From assembly GCA_019155205.2 (NCBI GenBank), contig JAHNZQ020000092.1, positions 584,030 through 648,029 on the forward strand: 64,000 nt of DNA. The letters run 5' to 3'. Made by a program: the position numbers and the translations under genes. Every line of letters begins with the position of its first letter. The first letter of the stretch is position 1. Shown one piece after another: positions 1 to 11,304 of this stretch. The DNA is from Gracilaria vermiculophylla (taxonomy: Eukaryota > Rhodophyta > Florideophyceae > Gracilariales > Gracilariaceae). The notes beneath the pieces are model-generated. The model did no database searches. It had not been told where the DNA came from and saw only the letters and a list, made by a program, of their open reading frames with translations.

Positions 1-1482
1 TGTCAGTATACTCATTGTTACTCGCCCTTCCTTTCTAAGAGTCGCCGTAGTTGACCGAAATTGATCGAAGCGGTCCACGCCGTTCATGAACAAATTGTAG
101 GCGACAATTATGGCAGGAACATAAAGAGTTGTGCGTGTCAGTGATTCCGACCCTGTCCATCGCTTAAGAGGTGCCAGTCTGTGAACGCACATTACTGCGT
201 GTGCATCAGGCTCATGAACTCGCAAAGATGGTGTTCCGGCCAGGTCGTTTGTGTAGAAGGACACGACCGCCCGGTCTTTTAAAACAACAAACCCAGCATG
301 CTCTTCAATTGTGGGTGGTAATGATTGCTCTCTGCTCTTGTCGTAAAATTGAACTAGTCTCCATTCTCCTCTTTGTGCATGCCTCAGACTCTCCATAGCT
401 TCCTTCAATGCCGGCCTGTTGATATCATCCACATTGTTGTAGCAAACCGTGCCCAAGATTTTACATTCGCCATCAGTGAAAGCTGCCAACTGTCGCGCCA
501 ATGTATGGCGCGTATAACAATTATTCATCACCATCAAACGGCCGGTCGTAGGAGTAGGATGAAGCTGTGTTTGGTGCGCCATTTGTGCGCACCACAATGC
601 ACTAGGTTTCGTCTTACCCACCAGCTGTTCCTCCAGTTTTCGGTCTATCGCACCCCGCAGGTTTCGAAACACATTTGTGTACCATTGGACTGGTGTCTGC
701 CCTGACTCATTACCTGATCCGTTGTCTTGGAAGCTGTTTAGATAAGCATGCGACCAGCCAACTACTGCATAAAATCTAATTCCAAACCTTACTGGTTTGG
801 ACTTCATGTACGAACAAGCGGCTGTTCGGCCTTTGCAACGAATTGAGTTCTCGTTGAGCGTACTTACACCAACAGAAACGGCAAGTGTAGCAGCATTTCT
901 TGCAAAGTGCTCGAGAATTTGGCGACTATGCCACAGGGGATCCGTGACAGCAACATCAGAATAATATGTAGCATGCATCCGGAGTGCGGGTCTTATGTTC
1001 AGAAACATATCTCTTCCCATGACTTTCTAAAAGAACGGAATGTTGAGAAGGTCTGACTGACACCAATCATCTCGCAGGTGGTTTAACCGGTGCACAGAAG
1101 TAGCTAGTTCGAGACCAAAGTACGCCAGTAGTTCCTCCATTCTCAACGGTGTCCTTCTTTTGCCGCGTTTAATAAGCTCTGCACTCGTCCAAGACCGCAC
1201 GCAGTTGAGATAGGAAAGGTTCAGCATCAAATGAAATAGACCAAGCTCTTTATTGTGAGCGTATGAGCGGCGGATCAGATCTTCTTTCCTAAGATATAGA
1301 CCACTGCACCGTTTCCAACTGGCACAGTACGGTACTGTTTCGTATATAGTTTGCTGTTCAACACGCCCTAGCGCTGTGACAAGAAATTCTTCCTCGTCTT
1401 GCAAAAGTTGTTGCGATGTTCCAGCGCACTGAAAATTGCACTCGACAGAATTTTGCGGAACCTGTAAATCACTTTCTGCCAT
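1..1482 (-). pseudogene. piggyBac-type transposase with one in-frame stop (3' end outside window)
   Basis: From ATG 1482 the frame runs to a TAG at 1027-1029, then continues in the same frame without another stop for 342 codons to the window edge. Both halves match the DDE_Tnp_1_7 (piggyBac) fold. Before the stop comes the N-terminal block ending in a DDW...NIPFF motif. Directly after it comes KVMGRDMF, which in the family follows without a gap. Later blocks are KGR, KPVRFG, NCYTRHTLARQL and YNLFMNGVDRFDQFR. By eye, the first two catalytic Asp positions are Asn (codons at 853-855 and 523-525), while the third, in NGVDRFDQ, is kept (73-75). With the stop codon this points to an inactive copy. 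A sequencing error or readthrough at the TAG is possible. A longer upstream ATG-like extension to 1707 is less likely because it contains the family-unlike leader. Confidence 0.8.
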
Positions 1483-1905
1483 GATGATCACGGTTGCGAA
1501 TATGATATGCTCGGAAGCTATGTGCCTCGAAGTTGCCGGTAAAGGATTATGTGAATGCCGTTGTGTGTGAGAAAGAATGGCCCCCACATTTGGCTGGTAA
1601 TGTACGGTATGGTGGTGAATTTGGCTCAGGGTTTTGTATACGCAGATTGTGCGTATTGTTTGGATGAATGCCTTATCTCGTGGATTATGTTGCCATAAAG
1701 TTAGCATTCATTGGCTCAGAATATCAATCGTTTTCTCCCCTACCAATTGTTGCAAAGTATGCTTGTGGCTACTATGATAGACATAAGCAGAAAAAACACA
1801 TGGCACGCTCACCACCAATTAATCTGGATGTTGAGCGTAATATGCCCAATGATGTTCTACGCTTATGGCTACCATCGTAGCCATAAGTGAGCCGGGTCAA
1901 AAGGG
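1..1905 (-). mobile_element. piggyBac-like DNA transposon, 5' part (continues past the left edge)
   Basis: Seen: a transposase-like frame on the minus strand reaches position 1. Upstream of it, at 1906-1909, lies TTAA, and the sequence entering the element on the minus strand is CCCTTTTGACCCGGC. A TTAA target site followed by CCCTTT-type ends is the known signature of piggyBac elements. Two subterminal palindromes follow: a perfect 11-bp inverted repeat with a 4-nt loop at 1862-1887, and an imperfect copy at 1761-1788, exactly 100 bp further in. The leader between the end and the likely transposase start (1482) is about 420 bp. The other terminus and the second TTAA must lie outside the window, so completeness cannot be judged. 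The element end is inferred from one terminus only. Confidence 0.75.
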
Positions 1906-4900
1906 TTAAAGACGTTGCAATTTCTGTTTTAGGACAAATAAGCCCGAGGGCGTTGCACTTCATTTTCAAGCGCAAATAATCCGCCACATATTGATCTGTG
2001 TACAAAACAAACAATGTAAAGATATTATCGTTGTTTTACCTTCTTTGCCGACTACATTACTAGATCTCTAGAATATATAGACAAATTTGAATTTATTCAT
2101 ACGTTGCACGTATGCTAGTCAGTTCCAATTTCAGAGCGTTGGAACATGTTTTAAAGATTTGATTGATTGTAGAAACGAACTGATAAATGGATACTGAGAA
2201 ACGCTGTAGAAATCCTTACAAGAGCGTTGCATTACAGAGGTGATATAATACATATAAACGACAAAGTAGTTGGTCAAGCAAATGAGTTGTTTGGTTCGGG
2301 TTTCAATTGGGGTTTCTCTCCTTTACGTTCTCTATTGCTACATGTAGAACGGTAAGAATTTGCGCTGTTCAAAGCTGCAAAACTACTTCTGTTAGTCAGT
2401 TGAAGAAACAGACTGTGCCACCTTGTTTTTTTCTCAATCACATTTTGTGCGAGTATGTGAAGCAGGCGGTTTTATTTAAGTGTCGCTCACAGTATCTTCT
2501 TGAGATGCAAAGATGAACGGTTTAAAGGAAAGGGACGCCTACAGTAGGCAAAATTGCGCTTTTTGGCGAGCTTTATGAGTCTCCTATGCCTAAAGTATGA
2601 AACTCACTGTATCTCTACACTTTGAACCCATTAAACTTACGCTCTAAAAAGCTGCACAACTACGCTACTTGTTGGGGTGAAGAAGCAGGGTATGCCACCT
2701 TGCCTCTTTTCTTTTCGCGTTTTGTGACAGTAAGGAAGGGGCTGGTGGTTTTATTCAAGTTTCACACACTTTACGGGCTGAATGTCTACGACACCCGCCA
2801 AATCTAGTGGGCCTACACTGCAACCGACAGGAAGTCCTTCCGTCTTTTCTTCTGTACTCTTTAATGACTATGGCTCCCACAGATGCTGATATCTTTGAAA
2901 GCTCACATAAAGAGCATTGAACTTTTCAAACATGTGAATGAATGTAATGCTACAATCTAATACATGTATATTCAGGCCTGCGAACATTCCCGAAACACAT
3001 GCAGCGCCTTGACCGCATTCTTGGAGGCATGTCCAAACCAAGCCTTGAAATATCAAGTAGGTTAATTGCGTCGAAAGCTGGAGTGCATCCGGGCAGAAAC
3101 TCCATCTTAACGGACAGGTTGCAGCCATTCACGTAAATTAGAAGCTGTTTTGCTACCAGTTGTGGTGCGCTAGTACAACAACAATGTGCAATACTTCACA
3201 AGAACTGCACTTCTGACCATCGGCACTCTCTTTGAACTCATGCAATTCGCATGCCACACTTGTTGATAAAGCTAAAAAACTGTCGAATGTCGACCAAATA
3301 GCCGCAGCGAGAGATATCCAAGTAATTGAAAAAGTAGCTCACTGCATCTCGACAGCAGCGGCTGCGATGTCTGTATCGCTTCCCCTTTTAACTGTATCTT
3401 AAATGTGCATTTGTTCAACAACCTTAATACAGTGCACACGTGCGGAAACAATGGGCTGGAAATTTGTCGTGCTAGTGCTTTAGACGAGAATAGTCGCTCG
3501 TCACTTGGCTTTTGTTTGGATGGCCTAAACTAAAAATCGGTAACAACATAACGTAAAAAGCTTTGGGGTGGTGATTTCCAAAAACCTGCGCACCAAATTA
3601 GTCCCGAAGAGGAGAGTCCTGGGCCGAATAAGAATATTTGAATCGAGTGGATCGGAGCAACTCGTTTGCATCGCAAGCGAGTGAAGATGAGCACCAGCGC
3701 TGTGGGACAAAATGTGATGGGTTGGAAGGGAAAATATAGTAGCTGAGCGCTTATTCTGCTAGAACGATAACTGTTCATTGTTTGCGTGCGTTGAGACGTC
3801 GTGTGTCGTTTGCAAATTTATACTTAGCTGGTTTATATTCGTGTGAGAAAGTGGCAATGCCACAAGTACAGTCCAACACTGTGACTAGAGAAGCAACAGA
3901 CGTGGATCATGTCAACAAACTGATGATGCTCAAACAAAGCCCTGGAAGACTTGGAACACGAGATGCTGATACGAGCAGCTGTCGTGCGCCTCGAACTGAC
4001 CAAAGCACAGGTTGTTGTTGAAGCATCAGGTGCCCTGCAGTTGTCATTAGAGAGGATGTCTGACGGTCGAGCTGAATAGATGTAGACCATCTAGAAGAAA
4101 TTCATTGAATGTGTGATGTGTGAATGGTGACATGAATATTCGTCGACTCCAGGAATATGGAGTAAACTCAGTACATGTGTGCATCCTAGGGATATTTCTG
4201 GATGGTTATTGAGGTACATTGGCAAAAATTGCTTTAGCGCTACACTTCTGTAAGGATCTGGATCAATCGTGGCTCTCAAACAATATCACAACACTTACAA
4301 CTATGCTAACTGTGATGCACTGGAAAGTTGTCACTTGGTGCTCAAGCAATACAAAAATGCTCTTTTGTGGCATATAGGATTCCCATGAATACTACCTCGG
4401 CGCCTAACCGATCGGTGCGGAAGATGCCGGGATGATACCGAGTGTTGCGGTCAACCAGGAAGCAACATGATTACTCAATACATCGATGTAAATGGCGATG
4501 ATGATGCGTAGATTATTCCTGTTCCGTCCAAAGCACCTCATTTGTTGAGCCACTAGCTAACGATCCGTTTGGCGCTTAATGTCCGACAGATTCTACATTC
4601 ATCTCCAGGAGTCGAAAATCCGCCGTGGGCGTTTTGATTTGAAGTGATGAAGTCGAAACTTCTTTTTGAGACGATCAACGTCCAGAAGCTGCGATGAAAC
4701 TCTTGCAGTTATATTCCGCTTCTTTTTTATGCGTTCTGGTTTCCGTGCATCAACTTCTTGAAGGCCGATTGTACAAAAAAACCCACTTCCACCAGACCAA
4801 GGTCAAAATCTTTCATGGTCACTGCATTCCTGTCATGGCCGATAGCCAACATCACACAAAAGGTCAAATATGAATTGCTTGAGGTGCCTCAAAGCTCGAG

Positions 4901-5992
4901 GCCTCCGTGCTAGCAAGAACAAGCAGGTGCATTTGTTTGGTTAATTTTGGTGTGTCTAGTTACATTATCGATTGTATCTAACTGTACAACGCAGAAGTCA
5001 TCGTTATGGAATCGATCAATGAGGTGAATCGCCTATACCGAGAAACTCGGTATCCAGCATTTGCAGAACACAAGGGTCAACGGGAGCCCCGCACCCCTTC
5101 CTCCAATGCCCATAACGTAGGCGTAGGTTCAAAACCGGCTTCGGAAAACGATGGGAGGCGGGGATATTATGAAAGGTTGTTCCAGCTGCCCAGCGCGCTA
5201 CCGGTTTGACAGCGAAGACACAACTGGAAGAAGGTCAAGTGCCACTGGCGTTGTTTGTACTGGGCCAGCTATGATCGGAGCTTTCTGAGCGGTGAACACC
5301 ATCAGGATCAATGACATATGGGTCACGTCGGGCGCGAGTCTTACGTATACAGTAACTACAGTGGGTCAACGCGCGACAAGCACTATAGATCGTCCACACG
5401 ATGCACGGAATGAACGGAAGAAATTGGTTGGTGGTAATTTACTTGGAGGATCTGAAACGTAATATCAAAAACTGCTTCTCTGTCACACAACTCGCCCATG
5501 CCAAAGTGATGTGATGCGTTTTGTTGGTTAGACCAACGGGTAAAGTACCGATAACGACTTTCGCTCGAGAAGCAGAAGGTCAGAGCAACTGAGTAATGCA
5601 ACGACGAACGTTTGGCGTGAGTTCGATCACGTGAGTGGTCGTAACCCGCAGGTCAAATGGGCCGAAAACGCAATTCACTCGAGAAAACAAAACAGGGGGA
5701 AAGCGAGGGAAGAAGGGTAGTGAAACTGGAAGAGTGAAAATGGAAAAGCGAAAAACGAGTCGTGCGACGTAGGGATTGAACCGACGCTGCATTGCGGCGC
5801 TATATGTACTGCGAGAAGACTGGGATGTACACAAAGTTAAGGCTGGCGTGCTTGTTATTGCGAAGGAGAAAGCCAGAGATAAGTTGGGCGTACAATGGAA
5901 GGCAGGGTTTGAAAGAGGGCAAGGGAATTGGTGAATAAAAAACGCGAGACGCGCAGCTACTATGAGCTGGCAGACACAAGTGCAGTGATCGG
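1906..5992. other. 4.1-kb region without a supportable gene
   Basis: Reading frames here are short, overlap on both strands and show no family motif I recognise. The sequence is about half AT. The only coding-like piece is the broken fragment at 3856-4079. A small perfect hairpin (7-bp stem, 3-nt loop) sits at about 5035-5051. The stretch between 5,600 and 5,990 is the 3' flank of the CK2 beta gene. Confidence 0.5.
3856..4079 (+). pseudogene. Possible broken coding fragment, helical C-terminus
   Basis: One frame reads a polar peptide from ATG 3856 to about 3940. A one-base shift near 3941 then opens a second frame that runs to a TAG at about 4077. The second part has the look of a real helix-forming protein end (motifs LEDLEHEML, VVRLELTKAQ, LQLSLERM). 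Neither part alone is convincing, and the shift is needed to join them. I do not recognise a family. It may be the end of a decayed transposon gene or chance. Confidence 0.2.
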
Positions 5993-6775
5993 TCATGAAG
6001 CGGCACGGCGATTGGGCTGGGCGGGCAGGGAAAGCATTCTTGAACTGTTTCGATAATGTCTTGAGTGTGATTCGTTCCTAAACTTGCGATCGTCGATATG
6101 GTTTTCGTCGTCGTTGCGATTGCGGCGCACTTGAACGGCCGTGCGGTGAATCTTGAAGCCGTATATTCGAGGCACGTAATGCTCGGGATTGCGCTTCGGC
6201 ACCAGGGTGCTATAGGTATGCAGAAACATATGCGGAAAAGTGGTGCCCCAGAAGGCGCCGTCCAGGTTGTTGTGGATGCGCGATCGGGGAAAGTACAAGT
6301 CCCAACACCTGGGACAGAACGTCTTGACGGTGGAATTCCGCGGCACATCGCTCAGGCCGACGGGCAACACCTGCTGACCGTGGCAGAAGACACGCGGGCA
6401 GCGACCAAAGGCGCCATCGAGGAACTTGGATCGCATGGCGTTCATGCCGTGCGCAGTGAGGATGTAGCGCGCGTGGATGAGGCCATACAGCGTCTCAGCG
6501 GAGACTTCGACAAGTTCTTGCTGGCGTTCGTCGAGCTCGCCGTCGGGGATGTCGACGTCGAGGATGGTGTCGAGCGCATAATTATAGTACGTGACCTGCG
6601 AGGACAACCCGGTGAGGTTGAAGTCGTCGTTGATGAAGTCCTCCTCCACCTCGCAGAAAAACTCGTTGCCTTTGAGCTGGGAGAACCAGGAAATCCAAGT
6701 AGTGTCTTCAGAGGCACCGGAGTCGATGGAGTCGCCGGAGGTGAACCCATCGGCGTTGGCGGTGGTCTTGGACAT
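5993..6775 (-). CDS. CSNK2B: Casein kinase 2 regulatory subunit beta
   Basis: This is the regulatory, dimer-forming subunit of the Ser/Thr kinase CK2, which in the family binds two catalytic alpha subunits and shapes substrate choice in nucleus and cytosol. Starting at ATG 6775 gives 260 residues. The conserved family opening [20 protein letters not shown] lies at about 27-46. The zinc site that forms the dimer is complete: C126, C131, C154 and C157, in CPRVFC and CPRC. The core ends with [11 protein letters not shown] at 200-210, after which about 50 residues rich in Arg, Asn, His and acidic residues replace the usual short tail. The frame stays open to 7030 upstream of the ATG, but that part has no similarity and is probably 5' UTR. 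It lies 301 bp downstream of SEC63 on the same strand. Confidence 0.95.
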   Translation of the reverse strand: MSKTTANADGFTSGDSIDSGASEDTTWISWFSQLKGNEFFCEVEEDFINDDFNLTGLSSQVTYYNYALDTILDVDIPDGELDERQQELVEVSAETLYGLIHARYILTAHGMNAMRSKFLDGAFGRCPRVFCHGQQVLPVGLSDVPRNSTVKTFCPRCWDLYFPRSRIHNNLDGAFWGTTFPHMFLHTYSTLVPKRNPEHYVPRIYGFKIHRTAVQVRRNRNDDENHIDDRKFRNESHSRHYRNSSRMLSLPAQPNRRAAS

Positions 6776-7076
6776 TGCGACTGGCGGATGAGCGACGCAC
6801 GCCGTCGTGATGGAGCGAAACCGCGGCGTGCCGCCGGGCGCCTCTGCCGCCAAACGGCGGCTACCAGCGGCGGCGCTCCCACCGTGCCATCCATTCCGAC
6901 TGGAGTGGAGGCCACGCCACGTGCACGCGTGTGGTACGTGGCCATACTGCATGCGCGCTTCATGGGGGCCGCAACGCACAGGGTGCCGTTTATTGTTTTC
7001 GGCTGCATCTTCGCCACTTGGCGTCGCCACCGTGCCCTCCCGTCTAACTTACAGTGCCCAGTTTGCCAATGATTCG
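6776..7076 (-). promoter_or_regulatory. Spacer between SEC63 stop and CK2 beta start
   Basis: This GC-rich segment of 301 bp must hold the SEC63 3' end and the promoter and 5' UTR of the CK2 beta gene, both on the minus strand. It is open in several frames because of base composition. I see no clear TATA box. Confidence 0.4.
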
Positions 7077-9134
7077 CTACGACGCCGCGTCACCGTGCGG
7101 CGCCGAACTGATCCCATGGTCGTCGTCATCGTCATCTTCAAAATCACCCGCCTCCGAGGCCTCGTCATCTGTAACTTCGATGTACTCGTACTCGTCCTCC
7201 ATCTCGTCTTCCCCCTCATCCGAACTTTCCGCCTCCTCCTCCGAGCATTCATCGTCAGTGTCAAAGTACTTGACGCTGTCTACCGACGGGGGCTCCACTT
7301 CCTTCTCTACTTTCATCTTGATCACCGTCCCTCTCGCTGCCCCATTGTAGCAGTCGCATGCCGTCTTTACCTCCAGGTGGTACACTCCAGGCCGCGGTGC
7401 CTGGAACTTAAACTTCACCTCGAATCGAGTCACGCGTGGGTCCTTCAGAAGCTGCTCCACCATCTCGCTCTTTTCCGAGCGCCCCTCCTCATCATCGGCA
7501 CGGTGTTTGTGTCGCCTTTTCCCCCCATACCCCTTGGCCTTTTGCGCAGTTAGTCGCTTTACATCAATAGGACATTGCAGGCGCTCGTCTGCCAGCCACA
7601 GCCACCACGCTTCCTCCTTTCTCGCCCCAACGTTGGGCGTGTGCGGCGAGAATACTGACCCACTACGCCTCATAATAGTCAGCTTCACGCGGATCGTTAC
7701 TGTGTCTCCCGCATGTACAGTGCCGTCCTCCTCCCCCTCCACCACTGGATCAGTCACCTCTAGATTTGCCGATGGAAATCGATCACAAAACGCCTTCACG
7801 TCCAAAAACTGCTGGTCACTGAACCCTCGTAGCAGGTTGCGCTGTTCACTCATGTCCAGCTTCATAAAGTCATAAATGGTCTTGATGCTCCGCGTGCGCG
7901 AATTAAGACAGTATCGCACTTCTTTTTCGGTGAAATGAGGGATCTGCAGGAACGGCGAGCCTTTCTCGTCCAACGCCTGTATCAAGCTCTGTGTAAGCAC
8001 AATGGCGTTGAGCATGGACAAAGTGTGCCCGTGCATGAACTGCTTGTTCCACGCTGCCTGACAGTCTGGACGTTGAAACGCGCCCACCGTATCGGTAAGG
8101 GCGGTCATGAGCGGTTCCACCTTCTGCAGCATGGCGTCCCTAACGTAATGCAGATTGGTGGGGATTGGCAGACGCGCAAGGTACGCAGTCATCACCATGA
8201 GGTTCTGCGCAAGTGCTGGCGTGGGCGGCACCACGGTGATGGCCTTTTTGAGGTCTGTACGTCCTGCGCGTTTGAGGGTGTCCGCCAGTTCCTTGACGGC
8301 GTCCTCGTTTTGCGATTGGTACAGCTGCTGAAACTCGAAGCTGGCGCAAAAGGCCGCCAGCAAGTCGCGAAAACGAGCGGTATGCTGCAACGTCTGCCGG
8401 TAGAGCAAAAAGGTATCGGCCAGAATGAGGGGCGTGAGCTCCTTGCTGCGCCTTCGCCACCACAGGCCGACAGCTAGCGGGAAAACGACGACCAGGCACA
8501 CAAAGTAGACCAGCAGAATGAGGTTGCGGCTGTCGGCGACCCACTGTGGTAGGCCGATCTCGATAGTGGTGCTGACGCGGCCGTCTGGGTTGCCGTATTT
8601 GGCATAATTTTCTTTGGCGATGGGGTCAGTCAGAGCGGCGTAGGCCTTCGTGATCTTGATGAAGCGCTCGGCGGCGCTCGGGTCATTGCGGTTCTTGTCG
8701 GGGTGGTGCAGGACGGACAATCTCCTGTAGGCGCGCTTGATTTCCCTTAGCGGGGTGGACTCGGATACGGCGAGGATGTTGAAGGGGTCGAAGGGCGGCT
8801 CCACGTGTAGGTTCGCACGATATACGTTGCTGGCGGTATATACAAGTAAGAGAGAGCAGCAAAATAGAAACAAGTCATGAAGAGAGAAGCGGGAGCGTCT
8901 GGGCTGGACTCGCTGTTTTTTAGATTGGCAGAGCGAGCAGACACACCAGGCGGTCCTGGCGTGCTCCAGAGCGGTGGGGACGTGAGTTAGTCGGCGCAGC
9001 AGTTTGATGGAACGAAAGAGCAGCACGGGCAGGCAGTATACGGCGAGGAGTGTGAGCAGGAAAGATTGGAAAGCGGCGTCATCGTAGTTAAGGTTGCCAG
9101 ACTTATTGGCGTCGTCAGTGCTATAAGTGCCCAT
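7077..9134 (-). CDS. SEC63: Sec63-type ER translocation J-protein
   Basis: Sec63 is an ER membrane protein that recruits luminal Hsp70 (BiP) to the Sec61 channel and drives post-translational import. Starting at ATG 9134 gives 685 residues. The domain order is canonical. Hydrophobic segments lie at about 24-47 and 87-107. A J domain at about 113-180 carries the essential HPD motif (LHHPDKN) and is followed by YAKYGNPDG. A third hydrophobic segment lies at about 206-228. The cytosolic Sec63/Brl helical and beta region follows to about residue 610. The last 60 residues are strongly acidic, the region that in yeast and animals binds Sec62. Length agrees with the family (about 660-760). It is head to head with CSN3. 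Confidence 0.95.
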   Translation of the reverse strand: MGTYSTDDANKSGNLNYDDAAFQSFLLTLLAVYCLPVLLFRSIKLLRRLTHVPTALEHARTAWCVCSLCQSKKQRVQPRRSRFSLHDLFLFCCSLLLVYTASNVYRANLHVEPPFDPFNILAVSESTPLREIKRAYRRLSVLHHPDKNRNDPSAAERFIKITKAYAALTDPIAKENYAKYGNPDGRVSTTIEIGLPQWVADSRNLILLVYFVCLVVVFPLAVGLWWRRRSKELTPLILADTFLLYRQTLQHTARFRDLLAAFCASFEFQQLYQSQNEDAVKELADTLKRAGRTDLKKAITVVPPTPALAQNLMVMTAYLARLPIPTNLHYVRDAMLQKVEPLMTALTDTVGAFQRPDCQAAWNKQFMHGHTLSMLNAIVLTQSLIQALDEKGSPFLQIPHFTEKEVRYCLNSRTRSIKTIYDFMKLDMSEQRNLLRGFSDQQFLDVKAFCDRFPSANLEVTDPVVEGEEDGTVHAGDTVTIRVKLTIMRRSGSVFSPHTPNVGARKEEAWWLWLADERLQCPIDVKRLTAQKAKGYGGKRRHKHRADDEEGRSEKSEMVEQLLKDPRVTRFEVKFKFQAPRPGVYHLEVKTACDCYNGAARGTVIKMKVEKEVEPPSVDSVKYFDTDDECSEEEAESSDEGEDEMEDEYEYIEVTDDEASEAGDFEDDDDDDHGISSAPHGDAAS

Positions 9135-9551
9135 CACGACGCGAAATAGACAACGTGGGGCTCAGTGCGCACGGCCGGGAGGGAGGGGGTGGGGGCAGAC
9201 AGCGGGTGAGGACGACGACGACGAAAGCGCTAGCGTTGCTGATAAACACGGCGCCAACGCCAGCAGCGCCAGAGCCATCTCCAACGGTGCTTGCTGGCGG
9301 AGCGATTGCAGTGGTTGTGTGAGCTTGTTGACTGCCGTGTAAGCCGCTGAAAAAGCTGTCAGCCGCGGCGCATAGCCACGCTTCGGGTGGGGCACTAAAC
9401 GCGTGTAACTGTTGGGCGCGTGTCGGCGCTGTGATGCGTCATTGCGTGGCGCGCAGGGCAGCGCGCGCTAGGGGGGGTGGGGGCGGCGCCCATTTGTCCG
9501 GCAGGATAGACGCGGACGCGGGATCCGGAGGGGAAGAAGAGCGGCGCGGCG
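9135..9551. promoter_or_regulatory. Shared upstream region of SEC63 and CSN3
   Basis: A 417-bp divergent intergenic region, GC-rich, that must hold both promoters. No TATA box is evident. G-runs occur at about 9178-9194 and 9470-9484. Confidence 0.5.
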
Positions 9552-11216
9552 ATGGAGGAGGAGGCGGCGAGAGAGGCGGCGCCTGCGATGGAGGCGACGG
9601 CCGCGATGGAGGCGACGACTGTGACGGCCTCCATGGCTGCGATGGAGGCGACGCCCGCAATGGAAGCGACGCCCGCAATGGAAGCGACGGCCGCGATGGA
9701 AGCGACACCCGCGTCAGAGGCGACGGCCGCGACGTTGGCGACGCCGGGGACGGAGGCGACGCCGGGGACAGAGGCCGCGACGAGCGCTGACATCAACCAC
9801 CCCCACAATCACAACCTGAGCCATAGCCACAACCACAACCACAACCACCCGCAGCGCATCTCGTCGCTGCCCGACGCGCTCAACGCTCTCAAGCTGCACG
9901 CCGTGCCTCAGACGGTGCATCGCGATGCATTGCGCGCCTCGCACCAGCTGCTGGCGCGCACGCAGGACGCCGTCGACGCGGCCGACATCACCACGCTGCA
10001 CGCCGCGCGCGCGCAGCTGCACCCGCGCCAGCATTTCCTCGCGTACGTCTCGGCGCTGCATGCCGCGCTCGCCGCCGTTCACGCACGTTCCCCCCTTGTG
10101 CCGCACCTGCTCACAGAGTTTGCGCACTTAGTGCGCATGGCGTCGTCGTGTGCCGCACTGCACGCCGCCCCCCGCTGGAGCGGCGCCTGCCGCCACGCCG
10201 CGCGCGTCGTTGTGCAGACCAAAGACGTCGCGCGCGCCCTCGCGCTCGTGCGCCCCCTTCGCGCCGCCGCTGACAAGCTGGCCACCGCCCCCGATGCCAT
10301 CGTCTCCGTGCATGCCGACTTTCTGGCCGTGTGCCTGCAGGCAAAGTGCTACCGCCTGGCCGCGTCGTGGCTGCGCCAGCGCTCACGCCTGCGCCCCGAT
10401 CCGCTCACCGCCGTCACCGCCACCGACGTGCACCTCATGTACCATTACGCTGCCGTCGTGTACATCGGCGTCAAGGACTACGCCGCCGCGCTGCACAGCT
10501 GCCGCCTGGCGCTGGCCGTGCCCGCCCCCGCCCCCGGCGCCTTCTTTGACGTCGCCATTGCGACGTTCAAGTACTACGTGCTGCTGCACCTGCTAGTCAC
10601 TGGTCGCGCCCCGCAGCCATTCAAATTCAGCTCGTACCAGTTGCCGCGTTTGCGTAACCAGACGACCGAGTACGTGGACCTGGCCGCCGCGTACGAGAAA
10701 ATGGACCGCACACGGACCCAGCACCTGTTCGAGTTCAACCGCCACACTTTTGACAAGCACGGCAACCTGGGCGTGGTCAAGCAGGTCATGCGAACGCTTA
10801 CCGACGCGCTCGTGCAACGGCTCACCAACTCGTTTGTCACGATGAAGTTGGAGAACGTGGCCAGTCGGCTGGGGCACTGCGACGAGCAGCAGGTGCACGA
10901 TGTGTTGCTGCGAATGATTGAGCAAGGTAAGATCTGTGCGCGCATCGACGATCGCAAGCGCGTGGTGCGACTAGTGGACGACGTAGGGGGTGTGGATGAG
11001 GCGCTGTTAGCGCAGCTTTCTGATGGGCTCATGCAGCAGAGTCTGCACGTGTTGCAACGGGTGGACGAGTTTCGAGAAAAACTGCAGGGCGATCCTGCGT
11101 ATGTAGGGAAGCTGATGGGCGGTCGCGGCCATCGGCGGGGCGGTGCGGGCGGGCCGTCGTCGTCCTCCGCAAACCGCTCGGACGTTGACATGATGAGAGT
11201 AAGTGGCAGGGCATGA
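9552..11216 (+). CDS. CSN3: COP9 signalosome subunit 3
   Basis: CSN3 is a PCI-domain subunit of the COP9 signalosome, which removes Nedd8 from cullin-RING ubiquitin ligases. The 554-residue frame from ATG 9552 has three parts. Residues 1 to about 80 are low complexity, with tandem units like MEATPA ended by a His/Asn-rich stretch. The helical repeat region has the family-typical [16 protein letters not shown] and [18 protein letters not shown]. The C-terminal PCI/winged-helix part contains [24 protein letters not shown] and [12 protein letters not shown]. The rival, proteasome subunit Rpn3, fits less well because the FTRDNNMGLVKQ-like block and spacing are those of CSN3. The start is uncertain: further ATGs occur inside the repeat. 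It converges on RPL36A, with stops 89 bp apart. Confidence 0.85.
   Translation: MEEEAAREAAPAMEATAAMEATTVTASMAAMEATPAMEATPAMEATAAMEATPASEATAATLATPGTEATPGTEAATSADINHPHNHNLSHSHNHNHNHPQRISSLPDALNALKLHAVPQTVHRDALRASHQLLARTQDAVDAADITTLHAARAQLHPRQHFLAYVSALHAALAAVHARSPLVPHLLTEFAHLVRMASSCAALHAAPRWSGACRHAARVVVQTKDVARALALVRPLRAAADKLATAPDAIVSVHADFLAVCLQAKCYRLAASWLRQRSRLRPDPLTAVTATDVHLMYHYAAVVYIGVKDYAAALHSCRLALAVPAPAPGAFFDVAIATFKYYVLLHLLVTGRAPQPFKFSSYQLPRLRNQTTEYVDLAAAYEKMDRTRTQHLFEFNRHTFDKHGNLGVVKQVMRTLTDALVQRLTNSFVTMKLENVASRLGHCDEQQVHDVLLRMIEQGKICARIDDRKRVVRLVDDVGGVDEALLAQLSDGLMQQSLHVLQRVDEFREKLQGDPAYVGKLMGGRGHRRGGAGGPSSSSANRSDVDMMRVSGRA
9580..9780 (+). repeat. Coding minisatellite in CSN3 N-terminus
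   Basis: Imperfect tandem units of 12-18 bp (gcgacgcccgcaatggaa and variants) encode repeated Met-Glu-Ala-Thr-Pro/Ala-Ala steps. They are followed at about 9800-9850 by alternating His/Asn codons. The repeats keep the reading frame. Confidence 0.8.
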
Positions 11217-11304
11217 CTCGAGGATATGGTGTACGATAGAAGGGGAAGCGAGCAGTTTTACAAGAATTTTGTCAAACGGCGTACGGAGTAAATGAGAGAG
11301 GTAA

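Noticed and set aside
5755..5830. Minus-strand GGTTCAATCCC resembling a tRNA T-loop, followed by a T-run
   Set aside because: The T-stem has a mismatch and no matching acceptor, D or anticodon arms could be found upstream, nor downstream in a permuted arrangement.
6098..7553. Long plus-strand frames opposite CK2 beta and SEC63
   Set aside because: They are antisense to well-identified genes, and their openness follows from codon bias of the real strand.
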